A stretch of 64,000 bases of DNA from Dugong dugon (taxonomy: Eukaryota; Chordata; Mammalia; Sirenia; Dugongidae), in the NCBI GenBank assembly GCA_030035585.1, contig CM057482.1, positions 8,481,001 through 8,545,000 of the forward strand. The letters are read 5' to 3'. The first letter of the stretch is position 1, and every line of letters begins with the position of its first letter. A program made the position numbers and the translations under genes. Under the pieces are notes generated by a model that had not been told where the DNA came from, ran no database searches, and was given only the letters and a program-made list of their open reading frames with translations. Below, piece by piece: positions 24,136 to 34,734 of the stretch.

Positions 24136-24561
24136 GAGGCAAGGCCAGGATTAGCACCGAATGACTAGGTGTGAGTCTTGGCGCCATCCATGGTGGTGGT
24201 GATGCCATGGCTGTTGTGCCCTTCATTGCTGGAAATCCACCTAAGCCCATTGTGGTAAATGTGTTTCTCCTGGAAGTTAGGTGCTTTCTGAAGCCCATTA
24301 GCTTTTCCAAAGGACTCGGTGTATATGAAGCACTGACCAGCTATGCTGAAGGCACTTTGCAAGGCACTGGGGTCCTGCAGAGAAGAGGACCAGTTCTGCC
24401 CTCAAGGAGCTCCCTCTCAGTCCAGTACAGGATGGTAAATGCTACCATAGTGTGAAGCCAGAGATGCTCTAACTTAGCCCTTAGTGTTGGAGAGGGCTTC
24501 CTGGAGCCAGTGACATCTCAGCTGGACCTTGAAGGATGAGTTGGTGCTAACTGGTAAGGAG

Positions 24562-24776
24562 AGACCTGGTGGTGCAGTGGTTAAAGTCTTCAGCTGCTAA
24601 CCAAAACATTGGTGGTTTGAACCCACCAGCCATTCTGTGAGAGAAGGATGTGGCAGTCTGCTTCCATAAAGATTTACAGCCTTGGAAACCTTATGGGGCA
24701 GTTCTGCTCTGTCTTACAGGGTCGCTATGAGTTGGAATCAACTCAACAGCAGTGGATTTGGTTTTGGGTTTGGTTT
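24562..24776 (+). repeat. AfroSINE inside an L2-type repeat
   Basis: GAGACCTGGTGGTGCAGTGG head with the CTTCCATAAAGATTTACAGC body segment and a GGTTTTGGGTTTGGTTTGG tail. The surrounding sequence on each side reads as one older repeat split by it. Confidence 0.93.
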
Positions 24777-25099
24777 GGTGAAGAGACAGGGAGGCTGCAG
24801 GAATGGCGTGTGCAAGGCCCTGGCCATGGGAGACAGCACCACATTTATGGTTCTCCTGGGCATGATGGAGGATAGAGAGTGAGGGTGGAGTGAAGGACTA
24901 AGGTGGGAAAGTAAGTAGGACCACTTTCGTGAAGGACCACATATGCCGGACAAGGGAGTCTGGACTCTATCCCGAGGCCACAAATATTTGCCATTTTGAC
25001 ATGCTGAATGGAATCCATCCAAACGGATTGCAGTCCAGTCAGAGACTAGTACCTACCTGGCAGAATATGGCCCGAATGCCACCATGTTGTACATGCAAG

Positions 25100-25300
25100 G
25101 CACCTCATGGTTTTGCAGGTGCTGTTGTACATATTAGATCATTTGATCCTGGATGGGAAGGCAAGATAATCAGCCCCACTTGACAGATAATGAAACAGAG
25201 GCTGAGAAAGATGAAGTGGCGTGAGCAAGATCACACAGCTATTTGCCGTCAGAACCAGAACTGATCTTCTGATTTCACATCCAGTCTTTCTCTGCTGCCT
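25100..25300 (-). repeat. MIR/L2-type fragment
   Basis: CAGCCCCACTTGACAGATAA and ATCACACAGCTATTTGC are reversed MIR motifs. Confidence 0.7.
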
Positions 25301-25905
25301 GTGGCCTCCCAGCCATGGTGCTCAAGATGGCTGTGGTTGATGAGTGGCAGTCACTTTTGTCCCCGTGTTACAGACGTGAAATGAAAAGGGGCAACGAAAC
25401 GGAAAGAAAGGCCGTGATAAAGGTAGAAATGGAAGGAGCTCGGATTTTCGAGTCTCTCCAACGCAGGCTCTCCTGTTTTCAGGGGAGGCCGTTAAGTAGA
25501 GAAGGGCTGGATGTTGTTTGTCCAGGCTCAGTCCCTCTCCATTACGCTATCCCTGGATCAGACCATCCTGACTCTGCAGGACAGAACAGCAGCCAGAGTG
25601 CTGTATGTCAGCTCCACAGGCCAAGATGACAGGGGTCACTGCTGAGCCTGAGACTCCTGTTAGGATAGGACCTATTAATAAAGTTAGCAACACTTACGTT
25701 TCCTTTGGTCTCCTATGTCCCCCACCCCTTTGCAGAAAGGACGTGAGGCAGCTTGCCAGGAGGAGTGTGCATACAGAAAGGTGTATACAGGGAACCAGAG
25801 GTTCTGAGTGGTAGATCAAGAAGGGAACGTTTTATGTCAAGAGAAAGGTCTGTTTGTCATGTTTGAGCTTCGGGGCTGCCTTTGGGGCTGAGCGATAAGG
25901 TGATG

Positions 25906-26107
25906 GTGTTGTTAGGTGCCATCAAGTCAATTTCGACTCCTAATGGCCCTATATGACAGAGTAGAACCGCCCCACAGGGTTTTCTTGACTGTAATCTTTG
26001 CGGGAGCAGATCACCAGGTCTCTCTCCTGCAGAGCCTCTGAGTGGGTTTGAACTGCCAGCCTTTCAGTTAGCAGCTGAGTGCTTAACCATTGTGCCACCA
26101 GGGCTCC
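25906..26107 (-). repeat. AfroSINE (cluster copy 1)
   Basis: Antisense, GTGCCATCAAGTCAATTTCG through GTGCCACCAGGGCTCC. It is 49 bp from the next copy, which is in opposite orientation. Confidence 0.93.
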
Positions 26108-26156
26108 TTGAGTGGCAGGGATCTAGGGCAAAAATTGAGGTGCAGTAAGTTACATA

Positions 26157-26270
26157 AGAAGTCCTGGTGATGTAGTGGTTAAGCACTTGGCTGCTAACTG
26201 AAAGGTCGACTGTTCAAACCCACCACCCGCTCTACAGGAGAAAGGTGTGGCAGCCTGCTTCTGTAAAGAG
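26157..26270 (+). repeat. AfroSINE, 3'-truncated (cluster copy 2)
   Basis: Head AGAAGTCCTGGTGATGTAGT to CAGCCTGCTTCTGTAAAGAG, where the match stops. The second half is missing. Confidence 0.88.
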
Positions 26271-26335
26271 ACTGATTTTATCCGTATGGGAGGATTACCT
26301 AATTCCTCGGGCCAACACAAAGGTTTACCCACGCT

Positions 26336-26494
26336 CGAAGTTTTTGTGGCGTAATGGTTAAGAGCTTGGCTGCTAACCAAAAGATTGGCAGTTTGAATCC
26401 ATCAGCTGCTCCTTGGAAACCCTATGGGGCAGTTCTACCCTGTCCTATAGGGTCACTATGAGTCAGAATCAACTCAACAGCAGTGGGTTTTTAA
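26336..26494 (+). repeat. AfroSINE (cluster copy 3)
   Basis: GAAGTTTTTGTGGCGTAATG (diverged head), GGCAGTTTGAATCCATCAGC, GAGTCAGAATCAACTCAACA. Confidence 0.92.
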
Positions 26495-26570
26495 GTTAAT
26501 GTACATTTCTCTCTGGTCTTTCTTTCACGTTCATGTTATATGCAGTTTTACATCTACTATTTCAATTAAC

Positions 26571-26726
26571 GGGAGCCCTGGTGGTGCAGTGAGTAAGAGC
26601 TTGGCTACTAACCGAAAGGTCAGCAGTTCGAATCCACCAGCCGCTCCTTGGAAACCCTATGGGGCAGTTCTCCTCTGTCCTCCAGGGTCACTATGAGTTG
26701 GAATTGACTTGATGGCAATGGGTTTT
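26571..26726 (+). repeat. AfroSINE (cluster copy 4) with target duplication
   Basis: GGGAGCCCTGGTGGTGCAGT head to GGAATTGACTTGATGGCAAT. The 13-bp flanks at 26558-26570 and 26727-26739 match at 12 positions (TATTTCAATTAAC and TATATCAATTAAC). Confidence 0.95.
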
Positions 26727-26929
26727 TATATCAATTAACATATGGTTTTTTCTGTGTTGCTGTGAGTCATTATAACTGACTTTATAATAACTACCAAATA
26801 TTCTGGTAATGAATATAATCTTTCCCTTATTAGCAGATATTTTGGTGCTCTGTAATTGTTTTTTATCATAAGCTATAATGCAGTGGACATCTTTGGGCAT
26901 ATCTGTTTTTTTATCCCCCCTGTTCCCCA

Positions 26930-27074
26930 TTGCTGTCGAGTCGATTCCGACTCATAGCGACCCTATAGGACAGAGTAGAACTGCCCCGTAACATCTCCAA
27001 GGAGCGCCTTGTTGATTCGAACTGCCAACCTTTTGGTCAGCAGTGAGCTCTTAACCACTATGCCACTAGGGTTT
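26930..27074 (-). repeat. AfroSINE (cluster copy 5)
   Basis: Antisense, GCTGTCGAGTCGATTCCGAC to ACTATGCCACTAGGG. The core GAGTCGATTCCGACTC is unmutated. Confidence 0.94.
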
Positions 27075-27780
27075 TCTATTTTTCTATACTTTGGATTATT
27101 TCCTTGGGAGAGAGTTTCAGAAGTTTCATTCATGAGACAAGTGGTGTGACATTTTAATTATTGTCAGATCGCTCTTCCAAAAGGTTCTACCAAGTTAAAG
27201 AGCCACCAGTAGTGGACAGGAGTGCCTCACTGTCACCTCTCACAACCCTAAAATAAGGGCCTTGCACATAACCTAACGGAGGTGATGCTGAGTCGTGTGG
27301 CAGCCTGTGTCTTTCCACAGTAGTGTCTCGTCAAACCAGACATGCTTCCCTGTGCTGGCAGTTAGAGACACCCAGGGATACAAGGATGACTGAAAGGAGG
27401 AAGTGGTTCAGAGCATGGCCCTGGCCTCCGGGTTCCTGCTTCTGAGGCATGTTAGTCCTCAGAGAGCAAAGCCAGGCTCATCAGTGACAGACACTGGCCA
27501 CTGGAATTAGCTCTGTTCCTTTGGTGGGGATGTCGGGGGAGAGGAGGGGAGCACCCACAGGTGTTCCCACTCACAGGGGGAGGTGCTTGAGTGCAAGAAA
27601 CATGGGAACCAGTCAATACTTCCCTTCAGCCTTGACCTTTGATCCTAATGTGTATTTTGTATTTGTCCTGGTTTGTGATTTATTTCAGTTTTCTATTTTA
27701 TGTATTCTTGGAAGTTCCCCCTCCCCCGTGTCCAAGTTCTTTCCAGAATAAGGCTGTAAAAAGATGGAAGGCTGAATGGG

Positions 27781-27900
27781 TAGGGCTGCCAGATGTAGCA
27801 AGTAAAAGAACAGGGCATTCCAGACTTATTCTAAAAATTATTCATTGTTTATCTGCAATTCAGTTTAACTGGGCGTTCTGTGTTTTCTCTGGCAGCCCTG
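27781..27900. repeat. Palindromic hAT-type non-autonomous transposon
   Basis: Terminal inverted repeats AGGGCTGCCAGA (27782-27793) and TCTGGCAGCCCT (27888-27899) are perfect. TGAATGGG flanks the element on both sides (27773-27780 and 27901-27908), an 8-bp duplication as hAT transposases make. The interior is also partly self-complementary. I do not assign a family name. Confidence 0.82.
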
Positions 27901-28415
27901 TGAATGGGTATGCTGTCTGAAACGATAGATTATGAATGACTCAAGTTGGCAGGTCACAAGCGTAAGAAAAAAGTGCAGGAGGCTGTGTTTACCATATGTC
28001 CTGGTTTGCTTATCTCGACATGTATAATTGGTCTCAGTTATTTGTGGTGCCTCTGAGGGGACTGGGGAGCTCACTCTCTGAGGTTTCCCAGGAGCCAGTG
28101 GGCCCTGCTCACGAGAGTCCTCACCGAACCTGTAGCCTGGTCAGGCCAAGGGCTGAGAACCTAGGCAGAATTAGGCTGTGGACAGGGAGGGGCCTGCAGG
28201 ACTCTCTTTCCTGGGCATTTTAATACATGTGGAACTTTTCTTACATTTCAAAAAAAGAAGGAAGGAGAAGCCAGATAGACTCAGTTGATTTTGTCATCTG
28301 ACCCCAGGGCACTAAGAAAGTCAAGAGGGGCTATGATCAGACAACCTGCTGAGGAAACAGGTGGGAGGTAGCAGGAGAACGTGGAGGTGGGACAGCTCTT
28401 CTAGCCAGGGAGCAG

Positions 28416-28673
28416 GAGGGTTCCTCAGAGAGGTCACTGGGGTCAAGGCAGGGTCAGGGAGGGTTCCTCAGAGAGGTCACTGTATTTAAAGCAGGGTCAG
28501 AGAGGGTTCCTCAGAGAGGTCACTGTATTTAAAGCAGGGTCAGGGAGGGTTCCTCAGAGAGGTCACTGTATTCAAGGCAGGGTCAGGGAGGGTTCCTCAG
28601 AGAGGTCACTGTATTCAAGGCAGGGTCAGGGAGGGTTCCTCAGAGAGGTCACTGTATTCAAGGCAGGGTCAGT
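28416..28673. repeat. Minisatellite, 43 bp x 6
   Basis: Units start at 28416, 28459, 28502, 28545, 28588 and 28631, each with GAGGGTTCCTCAGAGAGGTC. The first unit is the most diverged (GGGGTCAAGG). Two variants (TATTTAAAGC and TATTCAAGGC) form blocks, showing expansion by unit duplication. The array ends 135 bp before the exon at 28809. Confidence 0.97.
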
Positions 28674-28808
28674 TCCAGAATCAAGTCTCCTTTCTCTGGG
28701 TGCAGGGCTGCACAACCCTGCCGAGTAGGGACCCCAGCTTGCCACCTTGTGCCCCTCGCCACCTGGCTGCTCCTATTTTAAGATGTCAATGTTCCTTTCT
28801 CTCCCCAG

Positions 28809-28916
28809 CAAGCATCCTTCCACCCTGATGTCAGTGAGGAGGTGCGCACCAGAGCCTTGCGGTTCGGGACGGAGTGCACCCTCGGGTACCTGGACCTCCT
28901 TGAGCACGTCTTGGTG
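28809..28916 (+). CDS. TLN2: Talin-2 exon, R12 (about 2222-2257)
   Basis: After CTCTCCCCAG, 36 codons read QASFHPDVSEEVRTRALRFG and end LLEHVLV before gtaagc. Talin-1 has EAAYHPEVAPDVRLRALHYG in this position, so this is one of the less conserved helices and supports assignment to the TLN2 paralogue. Both ends are phase 0. Confidence 0.97.
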
Positions 28917-29880
28917 GTAAGCAGGGGTGTGGGCCAGGGCTGGGGAAGGGTCGTGTACGGGAAGGGCACTGTCTTGGCTGATTAGATGCGGACGTTCCTT
29001 TCCCCAGGAAAACCCCTCTGAGGGCATTGTCCTGGGACCACTTATGAGGCTAGGACTGGGTTGAGTGGAAAATCCTCCCAGATTGCACTGGGCCAGCACA
29101 TAGAGATAAAAGTGTATTCTGAGGAAGTTAAGTTAGAATCCAGGAAAGCCTAACTCCTCCATTGCACCAAAGAGGCAAGATGAGGGTGGCACATTAGAGG
29201 AGGAAGAGTGTGGGCAAAGTGAGGGATGAAGCAGGTTGGGTGATGAGTGCCACCCCTGCAGAAATGTCAGGAGGTCTTGTCGTAAGGACCCTGTTCATCC
29301 TGGGAGGTCAGGGAAGGCCCGCCTGAAAGCCACCCCAGCCTCCATGAGAGAGAAGCATCACCGGTACGACAGGGGACCTCACAGCCTCACTGGACTTCTT
29401 CCAGTCTCTAAATGAGTGGCTTAGATCACATGGAAGACGACCTCCCCTTCCTGCAGTCACCTTCCCCAAGCCTAGCGTACCCGGCATGGAGCTGGGTTAA
29501 GAAGGCTGGAACGAAGACACCTGGAGGGGTGGGAGGGTGGCGTCATGGCTGAGCAGATACCCCGGCTGAGCCATGGCTTGTGCATGCTCCCAGCTCCGGG
29601 GGTGACTTCACTCCCACCAGACCCTAAAGACCGACCCAAGAGACAAACATGGCGGTGCACCTGTCTCTGTGGAGTCCCAGGAGCCGCATTTAGAACGTGG
29701 GAGGTCTGGGGCAGGTCATGAGTATTTTCTGGAGTCGGAGACACCCCCAGAGCAGAACTGCCATCGCTGCCCTTGCTTTCCCCAAAACTGAAAGGAAGAG
29801 TCCAGAAGGCCACCTGCAGATACACAAAGCGTGTACCTAGAGGAGGATGGCCCAGCCTTTCATTTGCTGGCCACTGTCAC

Positions 29881-30002
29881 GTGCTTTCTCTTGCTGGGCC
29901 TTCAAACACGTGCTTTCTCCTCTGCCGGGCCCTCTCACACCTGCTTTCTCCTCTGCCGGGCCCTCTCACACGGGCTTTCTCCTCTCCCGGGCCCTCTCAC
30001 AC
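29881..30002. repeat. Tandem repeat, 31 bp x 4
   Basis: Units at 29881 (29 bp, diverged), 29910, 29941 and 29972 share GCTTTCTCCTCTGCCGGGCC and CTCTCACAC. Because 31 is not a multiple of three, the open frames across it encode frame-shifted versions of one Pro/Ser-rich string and are not evidence of a protein. Confidence 0.95.
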
Positions 30003-31681
30003 ACGCATTTTGTCATTGCACAACCACGTGAGGCTGGCTGGGCAGAGGAATGATCCGAGACCCAGAAACATTCAGCCTCTTGGTGGAGGTCCCCCAGCTC
30101 CTCAGTGACAGACCTGAGGCTGAATCCCAACTCTTGTTATTCCTGGCTCTGTGCTCATTCTAACACTTCACTGCCTTCTCCTTAAAACAAATCCGGAGGA
30201 GCCCTGAGACTCTGGCCCTGAGTTGCTCTTCAAACCTTGAGTTGAAACTATCCCCTGAAGTACCTTTAAACTAAGTAACAGTTTAGCCCAAAGAGTAAAG
30301 ATTGTCACCTTTAAGTATTGTGTTCTTTTTAAAAAGAAAACTATCTATGTAAGACCAAATGGCCAACAGCCATTTTAAAGCATAGTTGAGAAGATTGGGA
30401 GGCAGGAAATTTAAGTTAATGAGAGTGAAACAGGAGAACAGAGATAACGAGAAGGTTGACGCTACATGAAGAATCTAACCAACGTCACTGATCATTCTGT
30501 CTAAAACCTGTGGAATGGGAGTGGGTTTTGCTGTGTATATTTTTTCTAAAAAAAAAAGAATTACCTTGTGTTGAGCATTTTAGGTATTTTAAGAGATCAT
30601 TGCTTTATTCTTCACCCAGGTAACTGTGGTCGATGCAGAAGTCTATTTTGGGAGAGTAGTCAGTCTGGGATTACTACCACTGGGCTCCAAGGCCTGAACC
30701 CTGGTGAATCGAAACCAGTATATCACACATGGGCCAAGAAAAGAGCTTCTTAGCCAGTCAGCCTTCCCAGGCAAGAGCCTCGGGGCCAAGCTAGCTATGT
30801 GTGTTGGAATACCATTAAAGCTGGTCAGTCCATGAGCCTGCCTAGGAGGAAATGCAAAGTAGAGAATGAACCCAGCAAGGCTTCCAAAAGGAGTTGTTTC
30901 CTTAAGGGAACACTGTGTTCTTATTTACATGGATCCTTGTTATATCTGGAAATTGGAAAGTGTAGTGGAAGAGTGTTAGGAGTAGGTTAAAAGACTTGAG
31001 TTCAGGTCCTGACTTTGTCACGTAAAGAGCCACATGACCACCACTGTCTTATCTAGGCTTCATAAATGGCACCATACTACCTGATTCAAGTGGTGGTGTG
31101 GGAGGAGGGTGGTGAGGGGCCAGGAGTAGGAGGGCCGTAAGACCAGCCACAGCTATGGTTCCAGGCCCCTGTACACGGGGCTACCGGGTTGGTACCTCCA
31201 GCTTTGCTCTGGTGAGCCATTTAACAGAAGTGTCGCTGCTTAGGGGGTCCCACACCTGCTTCGTCTCCCACAGATCCAGAAACCTGGGCGAAGAACGGGC
31301 AGGCGGCCTTTAAGATGTTTAATGGAGTGAAGATGTCCCGTTTCCCTCTCCAGTGAAAAGGCAGCTTCTGATGGGGAGGAAGGACAGGTGTCTGCATGTG
31401 TCCTGAGCGGTTTCTCCCAGGAGAGGAGGAAAGTGGAGCCCTAACGGGGTCCAATCGCTGGCCTCATGTAGAGTTTAAACCCTTTCCCACTATCTGGGAA
31501 CCAGTTGCTTCATCTGCCAAAGCCCTTCCTCTCCCCTCTTCTCGATGCCTACCTTCTTTTGGTGAGCAAAATAAGATGACATCCAAGGGGGTGGGCAAAT
31601 GGCTGGCCTCTTCCCCTGAGAGGAGGTTGAGGGACCCAGGGCCTCCGTGAACATTAGAGAAGTTCTAGGAACCATTCCCAG

Positions 31682-31883
31682 GAGTCCTTGGGTAGTACAA
31701 ATGGTTAACACACTTGGCTGCTAATGGAAAGGTTGGAGGTTTGAGTCTACCCAGAGGTGCCTCAGAAGAAAGGACTGGTGATCTACTTCTGAAAAGTCAT
31801 CCGTTTAAAACTCTATGAGCACAGCTCCACTTTGATGCATATGGGGTCACCATGAGTCAAATTGACTCGACAGCAACTGGTTC
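31682..31883 (+). repeat. AfroSINE with 15-bp target duplication
   Basis: AGTCCTTGGGTAGTACAAAT head (AGTCCCTGGG subgroup). Flanks AGGAACCATTCCCAG (31667-31681) and AGGAATCATTCCCAG (31884-31898) differ at one base. Confidence 0.94.
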
Positions 31884-33227
31884 AGGAATCATTCCCAGTC
31901 CACACATCCACAGACCCCAGCTTAACAGCCACTTCGTCACTATGACAGGCCTAAGCCCTAGTGACAATCAGCAACTTTTTGAGGAACAGGAATGAGGGCA
32001 CTTGCCACAGGAAGACCCAATATCACGTGTGTAATCTGGGGGGTTTAATCTGCAAGGCGCCTGTGGAGCCCAGAGGTTGGAAGGAGGGGTAAGTACCACT
32101 ACCTTCTTTACCAGGGCCCGGGCTAGAGCAGACTGCACTTGGCTGCCCAATGGGCTTCTCACAGGCCTGCTCCCGTTTTAGCTGATCTGGGCTCCACCTC
32201 GGATTCACTATAGAAGCAGGACTCTTAAACTTCATGTGTCACAAATTTGAGTGGTTTAATGTGTCCGTTCAAAGCCTGCCACCTGTGTTTCTTTTCATCT
32301 TTCTATACAATTAAATTATCATAACTGTAGCCTGTAATTATGGTAGAAATATGAATGTCCTATTTCCCCGTGGCTATTTGGAGGTTTATGGTACGAAGGT
32401 AACTGGTGCAAAAGGAAATTGTTAATAGGAAGAGAAGCTAAATGACGTTGGAACTATTTTTATAAAACATACAGAATCTTTCCAACCTTTTGCAAGAAGA
32501 ATGATTTTGCACCTTGTTGGTGACAAGCGCTGATGGCTCTGACTTCAAGGTAGTAGGAATGAGAACAGCTTCGGGTGTTTATTTGTTCCTGCATTTTGTT
32601 GTAGTTCTCTTCAGAGAGCTGAAACACATTCTTTGAAGGATATTTTATAGCAAAAATACAGACGCTTCCAGGGGATTATCATAAACATATGAAAACATGG
32701 GTACTAACTGAAAATTGTAGAATACCTGTGACAAATTGTGGGCATTTGTCGTTTACTTGGGCCTGATGCTAAAAGTCAGTTCACATTTCACATGATCAGG
32801 CCTAACTCCTTTCCAGCACAGACTTTCAGAGAGACCCGGGCTAAAACGAGTCTGTGAGCGAGATGTTCCTTCCACACTGAAGGGGCCCAGGAGCCACCAG
32901 GCTCAGGAGACCCCCAACCTTGAAATGAATGTTCATTTTCTAAGGGAATTTCTCAAGACAGAATCAGAAAGTGAAAGTCAAGTTGCTTATTTATAGAAAC
33001 ATCAGGTTTCTGTTGAAATTAAAGTGGAAGAAAAGAATACTAAGATTAGACTTTTGAGGGTAGTGTATTAAAGCAATAAACTAGAGATTTTTACTGACCC
33101 TTCCCCATTTTTTGGTCTTTACAAAAAGACCATGTGTGATCAGATGACCATGTAGCTCCATTCTGAAAAGAAAGTCAACCTAAATCAGGACCATGCCAGG
33201 AGATCTTCACGATTTCCTGGTACAGGC

Positions 33228-33540
33228 AGTCCCCGAGTTAGGAACGACATCCGTTCCGGTCTTTAAATTGAATTTGGGCCATAGGTCGGAACAGGTGCAT
33301 ATGGTTCTTACTTAACCTCACTTTAGTGCAAGAAGAGACGTCAAGGCTTTTCAGTGATTTAAAAACTGCACTTGCAGCGAATGAAAGCAATGGTGATGAA
33401 GAATTTTTTGCACGTAGTGGGTGGTTCAGTTGTTTCAGAGTGAGGGCAAACTTACACAACATTAAGGGGTGGGAGTCGTCATCGTTCATTAGCCCGGAGA
33501 CTGCCTTTAGTCTTGAAAACTCGATCCTTTGTTTTTAACA
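33228..33540 (+). repeat. Tigger (TcMar/pogo) transposon remnant
   Basis: It begins with a Tigger-like terminal repeat (CAGGCAGTCCCCGAGTTAGG, then AGGTCGGAACAGGTGCA). The frame at 33326-33538 contains DEEFFARSGWFSCFRVRANL and HNIK, which resembles the CENP-B-type helix-turn-helix of pogo transposases. After HNIK the match is lost (frame change or divergence). No right-hand terminal repeat was found, so the element is truncated and inactive. Confidence 0.8.
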
Positions 33541-34734
33541 ACTCAAATAAAATTGGTAAGATTCTTAAAATCTGGGAAAAGGCCAGTTAATTGTCCATGT
33601 TTTACAAAATTGAGGTTCAGAGAAAGTGTCCAGCTATTTACAGAAATAAATTGAGGTCACTTTCCGGTGCCACGGGGAGGTGAGGGGTTTCAGTGGGCTG
33701 CTTTCCTTCAATTTAAGCACATGAAATGTGCTTGTTCAGTTAAAATACCTTAGAGCCCAGAATCCTCAGCCTTATTTGTTTGGTTTGTATATCTTATTAG
33801 TTTTACTTTGGAAAAGGTTTAAAAATACAGATAATAATATCAACATCCATGCCACCATCTATAACTAACGTTGTTAATTAACATTTGTCCTATTTGGTTG
33901 GGACCCCTATATTTTAAAGAAATAGGTTAATAATAATTAGTTTTGTCTCCTTTCCCAATTCCATTCCTATTTTCTTCGTTCCAGAGGTAAATGGCTGTCA
34001 TGATTTTAGCATTCTTGACCTCTTTTGGATCTTGGGCCCCTTTGAGTTGAACACCCTGGGCCATTTCCTGTCTCCCCCAACCCTCATCAAAGATCCATCA
34101 GCACAGACACACAAAACATTCCTTAAACTGCTAAGAGCATTCACAGACCCAGACGCCCAGCTGGAAACTTTTGGCATCTGGAGACTCCAAATCCTTTTCT
34201 TTGGAGAATCTAGTCGGGTCTCCACAATGGAATCTAATTGGAGCCGGCTCCCTGCTGTGCTGGGAAGCTGCTGTAGAAAGTCTGAGAGGTGCCCGTTTTA
34301 AGTGGCGTTGACCTCATGTGTTTGCTGTTTGCCAGTTCATCATAGGAGATTTGGAATGCAGGGCAGGAAGCAGTCACTTTGCCTCTGCAGCAGTCACAGT
34401 TCAGTATAGGCAAAGCTACATTATGAGATCTTCAGCACAGCTGAAATTACCCTCGCTTCCCCCAGCAGAACTTTAATTTTGTTCTGTCTGTTGCCTGCTA
34501 TCGGAAGTCATGTTGACTTAATGGCAGAATAAAAATAGAACTGCTTCCCTCCTGCCTTGCCCAAGCCAGAGTACTTTACCATCCAGCTCTTCCTTTCTTC
34601 GCAGGTCATGGAGTACACAGAGAGGTGGTACTTTCTCTCTCCATCGAGGGCTGTTTTTGTTAAGCTAGAAGGCTTTAACCATGCCACTCGGATCCTTTAG
34701 CGAGTCTCCTCACCATATCCTTAGCCCTGTTATT

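Larger units (their letters stand above)
26500..27250 (-). repeat. Old L1-type fragment split by SINEs
   Basis: TGGATTATTTCCTTGGGAGA and CTCTTCCAAAAGGTTCTACC resemble reversed old L1 3' sequence. The AfroSINEs at 26571 and 26930 sit inside it. Confidence 0.5.
21089..28808 (+). other. TLN2: Intron, 7.7 kb, SINE-dense
   Basis: Contents are AfroSINEs at 22153-22312 (-) and 24562-24776 (+), a cluster of five copies at 25906-27074, a hAT-type palindromic element at 27781-27900, L2- and MIR-type fragments at about 23740-24135, 24320-24905 and 25100-25300, an old L1-type fragment at about 26500-27250, and a 43-bp x 6 minisatellite at 28416-28673, 135 bp before the acceptor. I see no hidden exon. 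Confidence 0.8.

Noticed and set aside
29773-30108. Three overlapping ORFs with repeated PGPL strings
   Set aside because: Produced by the 31-bp tandem repeat being open in all frames.
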